DNA of 64,000 nt from DASSWB01 sp035705495 (GTDB taxonomy: Bacteria; Bacteroidota; Bacteroidia; Flavobacteriales; Flavobacteriaceae). Positions within the stretch are counted from its first letter, which is position 1. Every line of letters starts with the position of its first letter. Positions 1 to 7,075 of the stretch are shown here, piece by piece. The notes under the pieces were generated by a model, which was given only the letters and a program-made list of their open reading frames with translations, made no database searches and was not told the DNA's origin. The stretch lies in contig DASSWB010000042.1 of the NCBI GenBank assembly GCA_035705495.1, positions 1-64,000 of the forward strand, given 5' to 3'. Position numbers and translations under genes: made by a program.

Positions 1-32
1 TTTTCTTAACGCGCACTACGCATATACATATT

Positions 33-128
33 CGTTGTAAGCAATATTTTACGCCGACGCTTAATTAGAGATTTTTACTCACTCAAACGCATTTGCCATT
101 GCGCTAAATGTAAAATACTGCGTACAAC
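33..128. repeat. Imperfect inverted repeat, attC-like hairpin site
   Basis: The arm at 33-52 (starting CGTTGTAAGCAATATT) is the near-perfect reverse complement of the arm at 110-128 (GTAAAATACTGCGTACAAC), separated by about 57 bases. Long arms around a spacer beside tiny genes resemble the folded recombination sites of integron cassettes. No integrase is in view, so this is an inference from shape only. Confidence 0.4.
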
Positions 129-182
129 AACCGTTATAGCAAATAAAAAAAACAGCCGACTTACTCGCACGTTAAAAAATAT

Positions 183-449
183 TTAATCCCACTCCGAAGA
201 ACCGACTAAACAAAAGTCATCACCGACTGAAGTATCATATAAGGAAAATTCCTCTAAATCATCAGGGTCGTTTTCATTATATTCAATGTTTTTAAGCATA
301 ATCTTTTTTGCTTCTTCGTCCGATATTTCGATTACTTCTTGAATATCTTGAAATCCAAAAAATTCTTCTTCGTAATTTTGTAATAAATGCAGTTGATTTT
401 TTGCAGTTAAATACTCTGTTTTGTCCTCAAATTTTAGTTTAAAAATCAT
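183..449 (-). CDS. Small acidic hypothetical protein (88 aa)
   Basis: I do not recognise this family. It is an acidic protein rich in Glu and Asp, with a hydrophobic first strand (MIFKLKF), a central helical stretch (EISDEEAKKIML) and an acidic tail ending SSEWD. There is no signal peptide, membrane segment or cysteine motif, so it should be a soluble cytoplasmic protein. It lies between two structured flanks (33-128 and about 800-905) together with the gene at 480-692, which is the layout expected of a small gene cassette. The ATG at 449 sits in an A/T-rich spacer with no obvious ribosome-binding site, which is normal for this group. Confidence 0.55.
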   Translation of the reverse strand: MIFKLKFEDKTEYLTAKNQLHLLQNYEEEFFGFQDIQEVIEISDEEAKKIMLKNIEYNENDPDDLEEFSLYDTSVGDDFCLVGSSEWD

Positions 450-479
450 TATTTCTATTTATTTAGTTAATTTTAAATT

Positions 480-692
480 TTAAAAAATCCTATTTTTCTC
501 TTTTTCTAAATCTCGAATAGAAATATTAATTTGAGCTATCTTACTACTATGTTTAGCTTGAACTTCCTTAAAAGTCTTTTCACTTACTTCTAGTTCTATA
601 AATAATTTCCAAAAATGATTAAGGTCATCTTTTAAAGATATTTTCTTTCCGATTTCTCGTTGTATCAAAGCGCGTTCTAAATCTTTTTTCAT
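480..692 (-). CDS. Small coiled-coil hypothetical protein (70 aa)
   Basis: I do not recognise the family. The open frame reaches 800, but the extra upstream residues are of low quality and overlap the structured flank, so I place the start at the internal ATG at 692, behind an A/T-rich leader like that of its neighbour. The product starts MKKDLERALIQREIG and is mostly charged helix with heptad-like spacing (ISIRDLEKEKNRIF at the end), which suggests a short coiled coil. It is soluble, with no cysteines. It is probably co-transcribed with the 183-449 gene. Function unknown. Confidence 0.5.
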   Translation of the reverse strand: MKKDLERALIQREIGKKISLKDDLNHFWKLFIELEVSEKTFKEVQAKHSSKIAQINISIRDLEKEKNRIF

Positions 693-799
693 GTTTTCTA
701 TTTTTAATTTTAAAAAAAATGCTAATCTGTACGGGTTTGGTTTTTTGCAAAAACCACGGCTGATTTTTTTTCCTTGCCATAACTCAAACGTTGGCAACA

Positions 800-905
800 A
801 TAACCCCTTGCCTTTGCGCTCGCTTTAGATAGCTTGTTTCGCAAGCAGCACTCTTTCCCACGCTATCAAAAATACTACACATAACAGCGTATATAAAAAA
901 TAAAC
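800..905. repeat. Structured flank similar to the left-end attC-like site
   Basis: This gap shares word order with 60-145: CTCAAACG, then TTGCC..TTGCGCT, then AAAATAC, then an ACA(C)AACA..GTTATA-like end followed by AAATAAA. It contains a small perfect hairpin (GCTTG TTTCG CAAGC, near 829-843) and a GATAGC/GCTATC pair. It bounds the two small genes to its left. Its similarity to the left site was judged by eye. Confidence 0.3.
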
Positions 906-1121
906 CTACTTGTTCCACTTATTTTTATAGCCCTCAATAAATTCCTTATCAAACTCACTTTGCCAACCGCATTTAGGGCAGGTAAACTGTTCACCATCAA
1001 ATTTAGTCCTTGGCCATCTTTCACCTTTAAGTGGGTAGGTGTATCTTGGCTTGCAAAGTTCAGCGCCACAATACGGGCTATAACCTGCTTCTTTCATTAA
1101 ATTATCCCGTACAATACTCAT
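906..1121 (-). CDS. Small zinc-ribbon protein (71 aa)
   Basis: A short protein with a treble of cysteine pairs: an N-terminal YCGAELC and a C-terminal CPKCGW, which together could hold one zinc ion in a zinc-ribbon fold. The tail is charged (EFIEGYKNKWNK). Small zinc-ribbon proteins like this are common in the early regions of phages, where many bind nucleic acid or protein partners. A second methionine eight codons in (MKEAGYS) is an alternative start. It is the last gene of the long minus-strand phage operon before the cassette-like segment. Specific role unknown. Confidence 0.6.
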   Translation of the reverse strand: MSIVRDNLMKEAGYSPYCGAELCKPRYTYPLKGERWPRTKFDGEQFTCPKCGWQSEFDKEFIEGYKNKWNK

Positions 1122-1136
1122 AGTTCCGTTTATATA

Positions 1137-1898
1137 TTACTTACTCCCAAAGTTTTCAGGTTTCTCTACTTTTTTCAAATCGTAAACCCATACCCACGGA
1201 TTGGATTTCCACGATTCTTCACCGTTTATGGATTGCCATAAATGTTTAAAAGCAAGTTTTGCCGTTTCGAACTGAGAAAAACCGTTGTATCTAAAACCTA
1301 ATGGCGCTGCATCTGTAATTCCTTCAGCAATTGCATCATCTTCTGAAATATCCTGTAGCCGTTCTACTCTCACATTGGTAACTTCAAGAAAAATGCGGGG
1401 AGCTACTTTAGGCATGAAGATGGAAGGCTTCCAATGCAGTTCTTTTACAACATCGTATCTTTCGGTTTTATCGTTTGGCTCTAAGAATCCTTTAGCTGCC
1501 AAATCATCTATCTGGTCTGCAAGCCACATTCCGTCTTCATGTGGATCATAAATTGGGCACCATTGTTTTACCCCATCTTTGTACTCTACCAGCATTTCAT
1601 CTCCTTCATCACTCCAGCCTGTAAATTTCCACGTTTCCCGAACCCATAGAACATCACCTACTTGATACTTGGATTTTACACGTACTTCATTTCCTTCAGT
1701 ATCCTGAAAAACAGCCTCCGTTTTTATCGGATTAGGACTTTCTTCTTTTGTAGAATCCCAAAGCCTGTTGGTAGTGGACAAGGTTTTAAAAGTGAGGTTT
1801 GTAGGGATTTTAATAATTCTCCTAGTCTGGTTTTTTAAAAGTTTTATAAGTGCCTCAACCATGAGAGTACTGAAAAGGATTGGTCTGAATGCTTTCAT
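1137..1898 (-). CDS. Phage ASCH-like domain protein (253 aa)
   Basis: The product begins with the phage-type signature RPILFSTLMVEAL...QTRRIIK and later has a VGDVLWVRETWKF block; together these mark the phage family related to ASCH/PUA-like RNA-binding domains, often labelled in phage genomes as an SPFH-associated morphogenetic protein. ASCH domains are small beta barrels thought to bind RNA or modified bases. The family usually has GRKTQTRR; here it reads KNQTRR. It lies two genes from an SPFH-domain gene in the same operon, matching the association for which the family is named. The exact role is unknown. Confidence 0.6.
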   Translation of the reverse strand: MKAFRPILFSTLMVEALIKLLKNQTRRIIKIPTNLTFKTLSTTNRLWDSTKEESPNPIKTEAVFQDTEGNEVRVKSKYQVGDVLWVRETWKFTGWSDEGDEMLVEYKDGVKQWCPIYDPHEDGMWLADQIDDLAAKGFLEPNDKTERYDVVKELHWKPSIFMPKVAPRIFLEVTNVRVERLQDISEDDAIAEGITDAAPLGFRYNGFSQFETAKLAFKHLWQSINGEESWKSNPWVWVYDLKKVEKPENFGSK

Positions 1899-1915
1899 TT
1901 TTCTGATTTTAAAAA

Positions 1916-2149
1916 TTAATATTGCTCAAGGATCTTAATCCTTCTTTTTTGGTTTTGGATTTTTTGATTTTTGGCGTTCACGGTTTTTTGAAGTTCTAAT
2001 ATTTGATTTGCCAGTTCTTCATTTTTATTCTGCATTTCCAGAAGTTGTTTGTTTTTCCCACGAACTGAGGCAATGAGATTTTTTACGGATGCAGTTAGAA
2101 ATATAACTTTCTGTTTTGATGTGAATTCGGTTGTATCTACTGATTGCAT
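1916..2149 (-). CDS. Small coiled-coil protein (77 aa)
   Basis: Almost the entire length after residue 25 is heptad-rich helix (ELANQILELQKT, then QKIQNQKRRIKILEQY at the C terminus), predicting a parallel coiled coil. No membrane segment or catalytic motif is visible. It lies between the ASCH-like and SPFH genes, with only two bases to the SPFH stop, so it is co-transcribed with them. It may be an oligomerisation or adaptor protein for the SPFH product, but that is inference only. Confidence 0.5.
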   Translation of the reverse strand: MQSVDTTEFTSKQKVIFLTASVKNLIASVRGKNKQLLEMQNKNEELANQILELQKTVNAKNQKIQNQKRRIKILEQY

Positions 2150-2151
2150 GG

Positions 2152-2694
2152 TTATTTCTTTTCGTTAAGTTTGAAGCCTTCATCAATCCAAGACTGATCC
2201 TGAATAAGCCTAAATGTCCTTACTATTGCGTAGTTCGTTATTTTGAAATACTTGAAAGTTATTCCGTAATCATCTGCATTAAGTTTTTTTAATACTTCAC
2301 GCTCAATTTTTTCAGGTGTTATTTCAGCGGCATTTGTGTTACTGATAATTTCAGCATTTGCACTCATAGCTATATTTTGGAGCGTTACCTCTGGCATGTA
2401 CAGCGTTTGGTAAAGAGTTTCAATATTGGTAATGGAATATCCAATTGCACTGTTTAAAGTGATTGTTTTCCCATCTTTAGAACTCACGGTCTGGATAGGC
2501 ATATCTTTTACCCTTAACCGCACCTCTTGAACATACACGCTGTCGAAGTATGGAACTTTAAAATAGATGCCCTGGTGCAACCTCTTTATGGTTTTTCCGT
2601 TCCTAACCCTAATTCCCTGTTCCCACGGTTGAATGATCACCCATATTTTAAAGGCATTGAAAATATATTCTATGAACTGTTGGACCTGATTCAC
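2152..2694 (-). CDS. SPFH/Band 7 domain protein (180 aa)
   Basis: The N-terminal helix (residues about 5-22) is hydrophobic and would serve as a membrane anchor. It is followed by a Band 7 core: IQPWEQGIRVRNGK, then LHQGIYFKVPYFDSV, then a strand on the theme of DMPIQTVSSKDG and the ANAEIISN region, as in stomatin, prohibitin and HflK/HflC. It is much shorter than HflK/C and stops soon after the Band 7 fold, lacking the long coiled coil; the 77-residue coiled-coil gene beside it could supply one. Phage SPFH proteins could modify the host membrane protease complex. It overlaps the HD gene by four bases (ATGA). Confidence 0.75.
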   Translation of the reverse strand: MNQVQQFIEYIFNAFKIWVIIQPWEQGIRVRNGKTIKRLHQGIYFKVPYFDSVYVQEVRLRVKDMPIQTVSSKDGKTITLNSAIGYSITNIETLYQTLYMPEVTLQNIAMSANAEIISNTNAAEITPEKIEREVLKKLNADDYGITFKYFKITNYAIVRTFRLIQDQSWIDEGFKLNEKK

Positions 2695-3185
2695 TTGGTT
2701 AGGATTCTAAAATGTGCCATAAAGTTGGATTTTGCTTTTTGCGAATTCCAGCATTGTTCTGTTTTGCTGTCCAGCATTAAATCATTCCACTCCATTTCCA
2801 ACAACCGGCCGTCAGCTGCTTTCACTTCTTTCCCAAGCGGATAGGAAAACCCGAATTTCTTTGCAATTACCTGCATGAGATTATCTTCAATTTTCTTATA
2901 ATCCGGCAATCTTTCCTTGATTGGTTTGGGCATGTCCAATAAATACGCTTCGCTGGCATCGTGTAATAAAGCCTGTAGTTTTAGTTTTTCAGGAACCATC
3001 AGTGAACATAAAACAGAATGCTGAGCCACGGAATAGAATTCTGGAAGATGGCCGCCAAACCTGCACTGATGTGCCAGTGAATGTGCTATGTCCTCAATAC
3101 AGATCATTTCTTCTGTGGGTTCAAATACATTAATGTAAATGCCTGAGCTGGTACGGATGCAATCGGTTTTGAATAGGTTTTCCAT
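2691..3185 (-). CDS. HD-domain phosphohydrolase (164 aa)
   Basis: An all-alpha HD-superfamily enzyme. The metal-binding His/Asp residues are visible: H near residue 38 (AHQCRFGGH), SVAQHSVLCS, the HD pair in LLHDASEAYL, and a late conserved Asp in the KAADGRLLEME region. This arrangement matches phage and YfbR-like 5'-deoxynucleotidases, which dephosphorylate deoxynucleoside monophosphates and tune the dNTP pool. The neighbouring exonuclease and polymerase-like genes support a nucleotide-pool or DNA role. Substrate cannot be fixed from sequence. Confidence 0.75.
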   Translation of the reverse strand: MENLFKTDCIRTSSGIYINVFEPTEEMICIEDIAHSLAHQCRFGGHLPEFYSVAQHSVLCSLMVPEKLKLQALLHDASEAYLLDMPKPIKERLPDYKKIEDNLMQVIAKKFGFSYPLGKEVKAADGRLLEMEWNDLMLDSKTEQCWNSQKAKSNFMAHFRILTK

Positions 3186-3186
3186 T

Positions 3187-3675
3187 TTACAAGTTTCTTT
3201 TTTCGGGTTCCAAAAAAGGCAATCCCAAACGTGTGAATAAATCTATTTCTTCAGGTATCATTATTGTTTTTCCGCTAGCGGAGAGAAAGCCTCCTTCACT
3301 TTTGTACCCGCGCTTTACCCATCCAGCAGCTAATATTTTATGACTATAAGCAGCGGATCCTGTTCTTATTGCCAGTATTAAGCCCCAGTTACCAGGTTCA
3401 GCAAAAAACAAATCCAGCTTTATTCCTTCCGGTAAAATTCTTTGTGTGTATTTACACGGCAAATCTCCTTTTACTTTTTGCCATTGGTTTACAACTGTAG
3501 CAATCCCATCTTCAAATAATCCAGTTTGATAAGGTTTAGGAATGGCTACAATTTCAATGTCTTTTACTTCTGGTTTTTTTCTTCGAATACTACCAGCTAT
3601 TTCAATTCTGATGCAATGGGGAGCTAAAAGTGTTTTTACTCTTTCTGCAATAAATAAAGCTTTTTGAATTTCCAT
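3187..3675 (-). CDS. DNA polymerase X (Pol beta)-like nucleotidyltransferase (162 aa)
   Basis: Residues about 26-45 hold the family X palm motif GSIRRKKPEVKDIEIVAI, and residues about 88-94 (IKLDLFF) provide the third acidic position. The C terminus carries the family X tail in the form LFTRLGLPFLEPEKR, which in PolX precedes the end of the catalytic core. At 162 residues it lacks the N-terminal 8-kDa lyase domain, so it is a stripped catalytic core. The KDIE version of the DxD pair has Asp then Glu in place of two Asp, so metal binding may differ. Likely activity is gap-filling or terminal nucleotide transfer. It is two bases from the HD gene. Confidence 0.75.
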   Translation of the reverse strand: MEIQKALFIAERVKTLLAPHCIRIEIAGSIRRKKPEVKDIEIVAIPKPYQTGLFEDGIATVVNQWQKVKGDLPCKYTQRILPEGIKLDLFFAEPGNWGLILAIRTGSAAYSHKILAAGWVKRGYKSEGGFLSASGKTIMIPEEIDLFTRLGLPFLEPEKRNL

Positions 3676-3697
3676 AAGTTAATAACTTAGTGATTAA

Positions 3698-4225
3698 TTA
3701 AGAAATAATTGGCGCCGGACACTTTAAATGCTGAAATACTTTCACAGCATATTGTGCCTGCCATATAGCATCTTCGAGCGCGTTGTGTTTTACTTCATTT
3801 TCTGGTATCTGGATATCCGGATACAGATTTTTTAAAGTCCTGAAACATCTGTTATTATAAAACAACCATGGCACCGGCATGTTTAATTTTCGGAATGCAT
3901 TGGCAACAATTACATTATCAAACGATGCACCGTTGCCCCAAACAAAACTATCTGCTTTAATGAATTTTTGAAGCTGCCGGAGTACATAATAAATTGGTTC
4001 GCCTTTGGTTTCAAATTCTTTTCTGGCAACATCGCTTTGTCTCAACCACCACAAAACAGTATCTGCATCCATTTCCAAACCGATCTTACAGGAGCTTTCT
4101 AAGCAGACTTTGTGATAAAATGAACGCCCTGTACCGGTTTCGTCAAAATAAACGGCTCCGATTGCCAAGATTGCGGAATTGGGAGTGTTTCCCATAGTTT
4201 CTATGTCGAGCATTATGTTATTCAT
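3698..4225 (-). CDS. DEDDh 3'-5' exonuclease (175 aa)
   Basis: The four catalytic acids of the DnaQ/RNase T superfamily are present: MLDIETMG (Asp and Glu, residues 6-8), GNGASFDN (Asp), and a late HNALEDA box giving the His and final Asp of the h subtype. This form is close to the phage exonucleases of the Rv2179c-like or ExoVIII-related type. It probably removes nucleotides from 3' ends of DNA or RNA. Length is normal for a single-domain enzyme. It sits beside the PolX-like gene, so the pair may act in end processing of phage DNA. Confidence 0.8.
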   Translation of the reverse strand: MNNIMLDIETMGNTPNSAILAIGAVYFDETGTGRSFYHKVCLESSCKIGLEMDADTVLWWLRQSDVARKEFETKGEPIYYVLRQLQKFIKADSFVWGNGASFDNVIVANAFRKLNMPVPWLFYNNRCFRTLKNLYPDIQIPENEVKHNALEDAIWQAQYAVKVFQHLKCPAPIIS

Positions 4226-4228
4226 TGG

Positions 4229-4855
4229 TTATTTTTTTTCGCCTCTAGACATGGTATCAGCATAATCTTTCATGAGACCGGTTATTTCTTCTTTTGATTT
4301 TTCTTTGGCAGAATTTATAGCTCTGGCCAGTTCCGTTCGCATTCTGGTGGTCATTTCTGCAAGCGTTGCACGGTCCCCACCCAGCCGCTCATTGTAAATT
4401 GATGCAATGTTTTCTGCCGCGCTTTCAAATGTCCTGAAGATTGACTGAATGTTGATGGTCTGGGTCTTCTCAACCAGTTCCATCGGCATCAATTTACCCT
4501 GGAGTTTTTGAATTTCAATTTTAAGCTTTTCCGCTTGCCGTTCAGATTTCTCAGCCTCGGCACGTTTTTTTCTAAGGGTAAGATTGGATGAGTGGATGTC
4601 CTCATTTCCTTCTTTACTCTGGGAAGTGTCGGTTTTAGGGGGGTTGCCCTCTTTTTTTATTTCTTCATAGGTGGTTTTCTTAGGTGGTTCGGCTGAATTT
4701 TTAGCATTTTCCTGAATGTAAAGCCTATTAACAGGGTGATCCGTATCGATTAAATTATCCTTCTTAACCACTTTGCCGCGGCTAATGTGACTGCGGAGAG
4801 TGCCGTATTTCAAACCGTACTGTGTTGCAAAATCCTGTGGGCTTAGAAAACTCAT
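4229..4855 (-). CDS. Probable terminase small subunit-like DNA-binding protein (208 aa)
   Basis: The N terminus is a helix-turn-helix (FATQYGLKYGTLRSHISRGK) that would read DNA. The middle is a low-complexity Pro/Lys/Glu linker. From about residue 90 a charged coiled coil (KKRAEAEKSERQAEKLK) leads into GKLMPMELVEK and a helical C-terminal domain with AENIASIYNERLG. HTH, then coiled coil, then an LMPMELVE-like box is the layout of phage Nu1-type terminase small subunits, which recognise the packaging site. Four phased GTTGCA repeats lie just upstream of its start (4901-4940). No large terminase is in view, so another DNA-binding role is possible. Confidence 0.5.
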   Translation of the reverse strand: MSFLSPQDFATQYGLKYGTLRSHISRGKVVKKDNLIDTDHPVNRLYIQENAKNSAEPPKKTTYEEIKKEGNPPKTDTSQSKEGNEDIHSSNLTLRKKRAEAEKSERQAEKLKIEIQKLQGKLMPMELVEKTQTINIQSIFRTFESAAENIASIYNERLGGDRATLAEMTTRMRTELARAINSAKEKSKEEITGLMKDYADTMSRGEKK

Positions 4856-4900
4856 ATTTGTTTCAGATACATGCTGATTATCAGCAGTTTTATGTTAATT

Positions 4901-4940
4901 GTTGCACTATTCTGTTGCAGTTGTTGCACTTTGTGTTGCA
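4901..4940. promoter_or_regulatory. Four phased GTTGCA repeats
   Basis: GTTGCA occurs at 4901, 4914, 4923 and 4935, roughly one helical turn apart, just upstream of the terminase-small-like gene start at 4855. A small hairpin (GCTGA tta TCAGC) lies between the array and the gene. Likely a protein-binding array, either operator or packaging recognition site. Confidence 0.4.
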
Positions 4941-5023
4941 CTTTTTAAAACAATGTTAAGCGTGTAAAGAATGGGGTGCGCAACGTATTGCATTTGAGAG
5001 CCTTACGGCTTACAGTACCTTTT

Positions 5024-5476
5024 TTATTTTTCATTCTTCTTTCGTTGAGCATAACGTTTATTGTGCCAATAGTCTTTGTTCTTGCAGCGTGTAGAACAAT
5101 ATCTCTGCTGTGGTGGCAGTTCTGATATATCCTCCTCACAATATCTACACGCGCGCTCACTATCATTCACTTCTACCGACTCAACCTCAATGTTCATTGT
5201 GTATGATTGAATAGCCGCATCTATATCTTCCATCTCATGCTCCTCTAGCAATAGGACATCTCCCAAATCATTAAGCAACTCCTTATCCGTCTCCTTGAAT
5301 CCCTTCCCCGCCTTAGCATATATAACGCTGTACACCTTATCGGCATCATATTTACCTGGGAAACTCATCTCCATCTCCACACTCAATCCCTTAATATTCC
5401 TCAATAGGGGTTTTCCCTGTTGTAGCCGTCTAAAGTCCCCTAGGACAATACAGTTGTTTATGTTGAGTCTGGTCAT
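5024..5476 (-). CDS. Hypothetical protein with C-terminal zinc ribbon (150 aa)
   Basis: I place the start at the ATG at 5476 (MTRLNINNCIVLGDF), five bases after the stop of the DnaC-like gene; the longer open frame to 5584 lies inside that gene. The C-terminal 45 residues carry a treble-clef/zinc-ribbon set, CRYCEEDI...RYCSTRCKNKDYWHNKR, resembling zinc fingers of proteins that bind nucleic acids, with a basic tail. The N-terminal part is an alpha/beta domain I do not recognise. Being translated directly after the helicase loader suggests a replication-linked role. Confidence 0.6.
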   Translation of the reverse strand: MTRLNINNCIVLGDFRRLQQGKPLLRNIKGLSVEMEMSFPGKYDADKVYSVIYAKAGKGFKETDKELLNDLGDVLLLEEHEMEDIDAAIQSYTMNIEVESVEVNDSERACRYCEEDISELPPQQRYCSTRCKNKDYWHNKRYAQRKKNEK

Positions 5477-5480
5477 AATA

Positions 5481-6296
5481 TCAGTTTCTGAATGAATTAC
5501 CGGTGAAATGGAGGATATTAAACATTTCGAATATCCTGTCATAGATGTGCTCCCCATACCGCTCTCCAAACTCCAAAAGGCCATCTGCTATGTTCCCCTG
5601 ATCTCCTTCACGGAAATTACAGGTGATGTACGTCTGTAATTTGGCATCATAGCGTTTTTCTAAAATTGCACGTATGATCTCGATTTTCCCGTAATTACTG
5701 GCTGTAGCCTCTTTTTTCACATCATCAATATGCAGTTTTGCGCATTTGTATCTCTCAAAAAACAGATCTTTATCTCCAGGTGTTGAAATTGATTCGTATT
5801 CCGTAACTATATCATGAGCATTTACTGATTTAAACCTCATTGGCATCTGGTAATGATCAAACATTTTGCTTAATGTGCGCATTACAGTGGTTTTTCCGTT
5901 ACCGCAAAATCCAATTATCAGTAAACCTTTGGCTAAATCTGGATATAATACCGAATTCCCGACCTTTTTGATCATATTCTCAGATTTAGAAAATTCCAAT
6001 TCCTGAGCAAAGTATTTTATCACTGGACCAACGTTCTTTAAAGCATCTGGAGTTTGATTGAATTCTTTGCCAGTTGTGTGTTTGTAGAACAACAGAAAGT
6101 TTTTCCAAATTAGCTTACTTGTAATCTGCAGCTTTTCCCTGTTACGTTTAGCAGTCGCCAAATCTACACCTGGCTGTGCTTTTTCGTATTCCTTCACCTT
6201 GGATTCTTCCTCTTGAGTAAGTTCTGGCTGATCTTTCAACCAAGCATACTCACGGCTGGTTAAGAAACCAATCTTTTGTAATTTGTTTTCTCTCAT
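5481..6296 (-). CDS. DnaC/IstB-type helicase loader ATPase (271 aa)
   Basis: AAA+ ATPase of the DnaC type. The Walker A loop reads GFCGNGKTT (about residue 140) and the Walker B is LHIDDV (about residue 195); a sensor-like YITCNF follows. The N-terminal 120 residues are helical and would contact the replicative helicase. DnaC proteins load hexameric DnaB-type helicase on DNA in an ATP-dependent step. It overlaps the upstream DUF1376 replication gene by four bases (ATGA), the usual phage arrangement of initiator followed by loader. The helicase itself is probably the host's. Confidence 0.85.
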   Translation of the reverse strand: MRENKLQKIGFLTSREYAWLKDQPELTQEEESKVKEYEKAQPGVDLATAKRNREKLQITSKLIWKNFLLFYKHTTGKEFNQTPDALKNVGPVIKYFAQELEFSKSENMIKKVGNSVLYPDLAKGLLIIGFCGNGKTTVMRTLSKMFDHYQMPMRFKSVNAHDIVTEYESISTPGDKDLFFERYKCAKLHIDDVKKEATASNYGKIEIIRAILEKRYDAKLQTYITCNFREGDQGNIADGLLEFGERYGEHIYDRIFEMFNILHFTGNSFRN

Positions 6297-7075
6297 CTCT
6301 GGTTTATTACTGGTTTTTTATTCTTTTTTGGAGTTTTATCCCAATTTGCAAACTGTTTTTGTAATCTTTTTTGAAGCAAAGAAATCTCAGCAAATGAAAT
6401 TTTGTCTTTTGCCACTGCAAACTCAAAATTTGTTTTAAATGTGTCCCAGTCGCTTATTTGATTTTTAGAATTCATTTCAAACTGTTCAAGCCATGCCGGA
6501 GATTGTTTTTCTAAAACTTCATAAGCTGTTTTTTCCCCCACACCCCCTTTAAGTATATTACTATCTACATCTTCAATTACATCTTCATTTATATATAGGT
6601 TAACCACTTGGTTAACCTTTTGGTTAAGCATATTTTTATTTTTATATGTTTCAATTTCTTCTGTAGAGAGATCGTAAAGCTCATTTTTAAGATGCTTAAT
6701 TACCTTTTCATTTACACCGTCAATTTTCATTGCCATTTTTACAACTACCCCTATATTGCTGCTTTTAACACGTTTATCCTTGAAGGATTTACGTTTTGTT
6801 ATAACCTCATCAGCAAAAGAATTTACCCATTTACCCTCCTCGTTTTGCTTAAACTTTTGCTTAAGCACTTGGTCAACCATTTGGTTAAACAAATTATATT
6901 CAGAAGGTCTAACTCTACAGACACCTGCTAACTCATCCATATCATTTGGTATAGGTCCTTTGTCAAATTGGTAAAGCATCAAATCAAAATACCAGGCACG
7001 GAATTCTGCTTTCATTCCGTTGGTAGCTGCCACCCACTTATCTATATAAACTAATGCTGCAGGATCCTTTGCCAT
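6293..7075 (-). CDS. Phage replication protein with DUF1376-like domain (260 aa)
   Basis: Residues about 5-100 match the DUF1376 pattern: a start with two helices (MKAEFRAWYFDLMLYQFDKG), then IPNDMDELAGVCRV and a strand ending FADEVITKRK. These are winged-helix proteins found at phage replication origins. The middle (residues 100-190) is low-complexity, rich in Asn, Lys and Val, and the C terminus is helical and basic. With the following DnaC-type gene it forms an initiator-loader pair. The stop and next start share bases at both ends of the gene, so translation is coupled. Origin sequences may lie inside this gene, which has runs of the repeated word TTGGTTAA on the plus strand (near 6601-6900). 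Confidence 0.65.
   Translation of the reverse strand: MAKDPAALVYIDKWVAATNGMKAEFRAWYFDLMLYQFDKGPIPNDMDELAGVCRVRPSEYNLFNQMVDQVLKQKFKQNEEGKWVNSFADEVITKRKSFKDKRVKSSNIGVVVKMAMKIDGVNEKVIKHLKNELYDLSTEEIETYKNKNMLNQKVNQVVNLYINEDVIEDVDSNILKGGVGEKTAYEVLEKQSPAWLEQFEMNSKNQISDWDTFKTNFEFAVAKDKISFAEISLLQKRLQKQFANWDKTPKKNKKPVINQR

Noticed and set aside
4945..5166. 73-codon frame as a separate gene
   Set aside because: It lies in another frame over the zinc-ribbon gene at 5024-5476, which has a recognisable motif.
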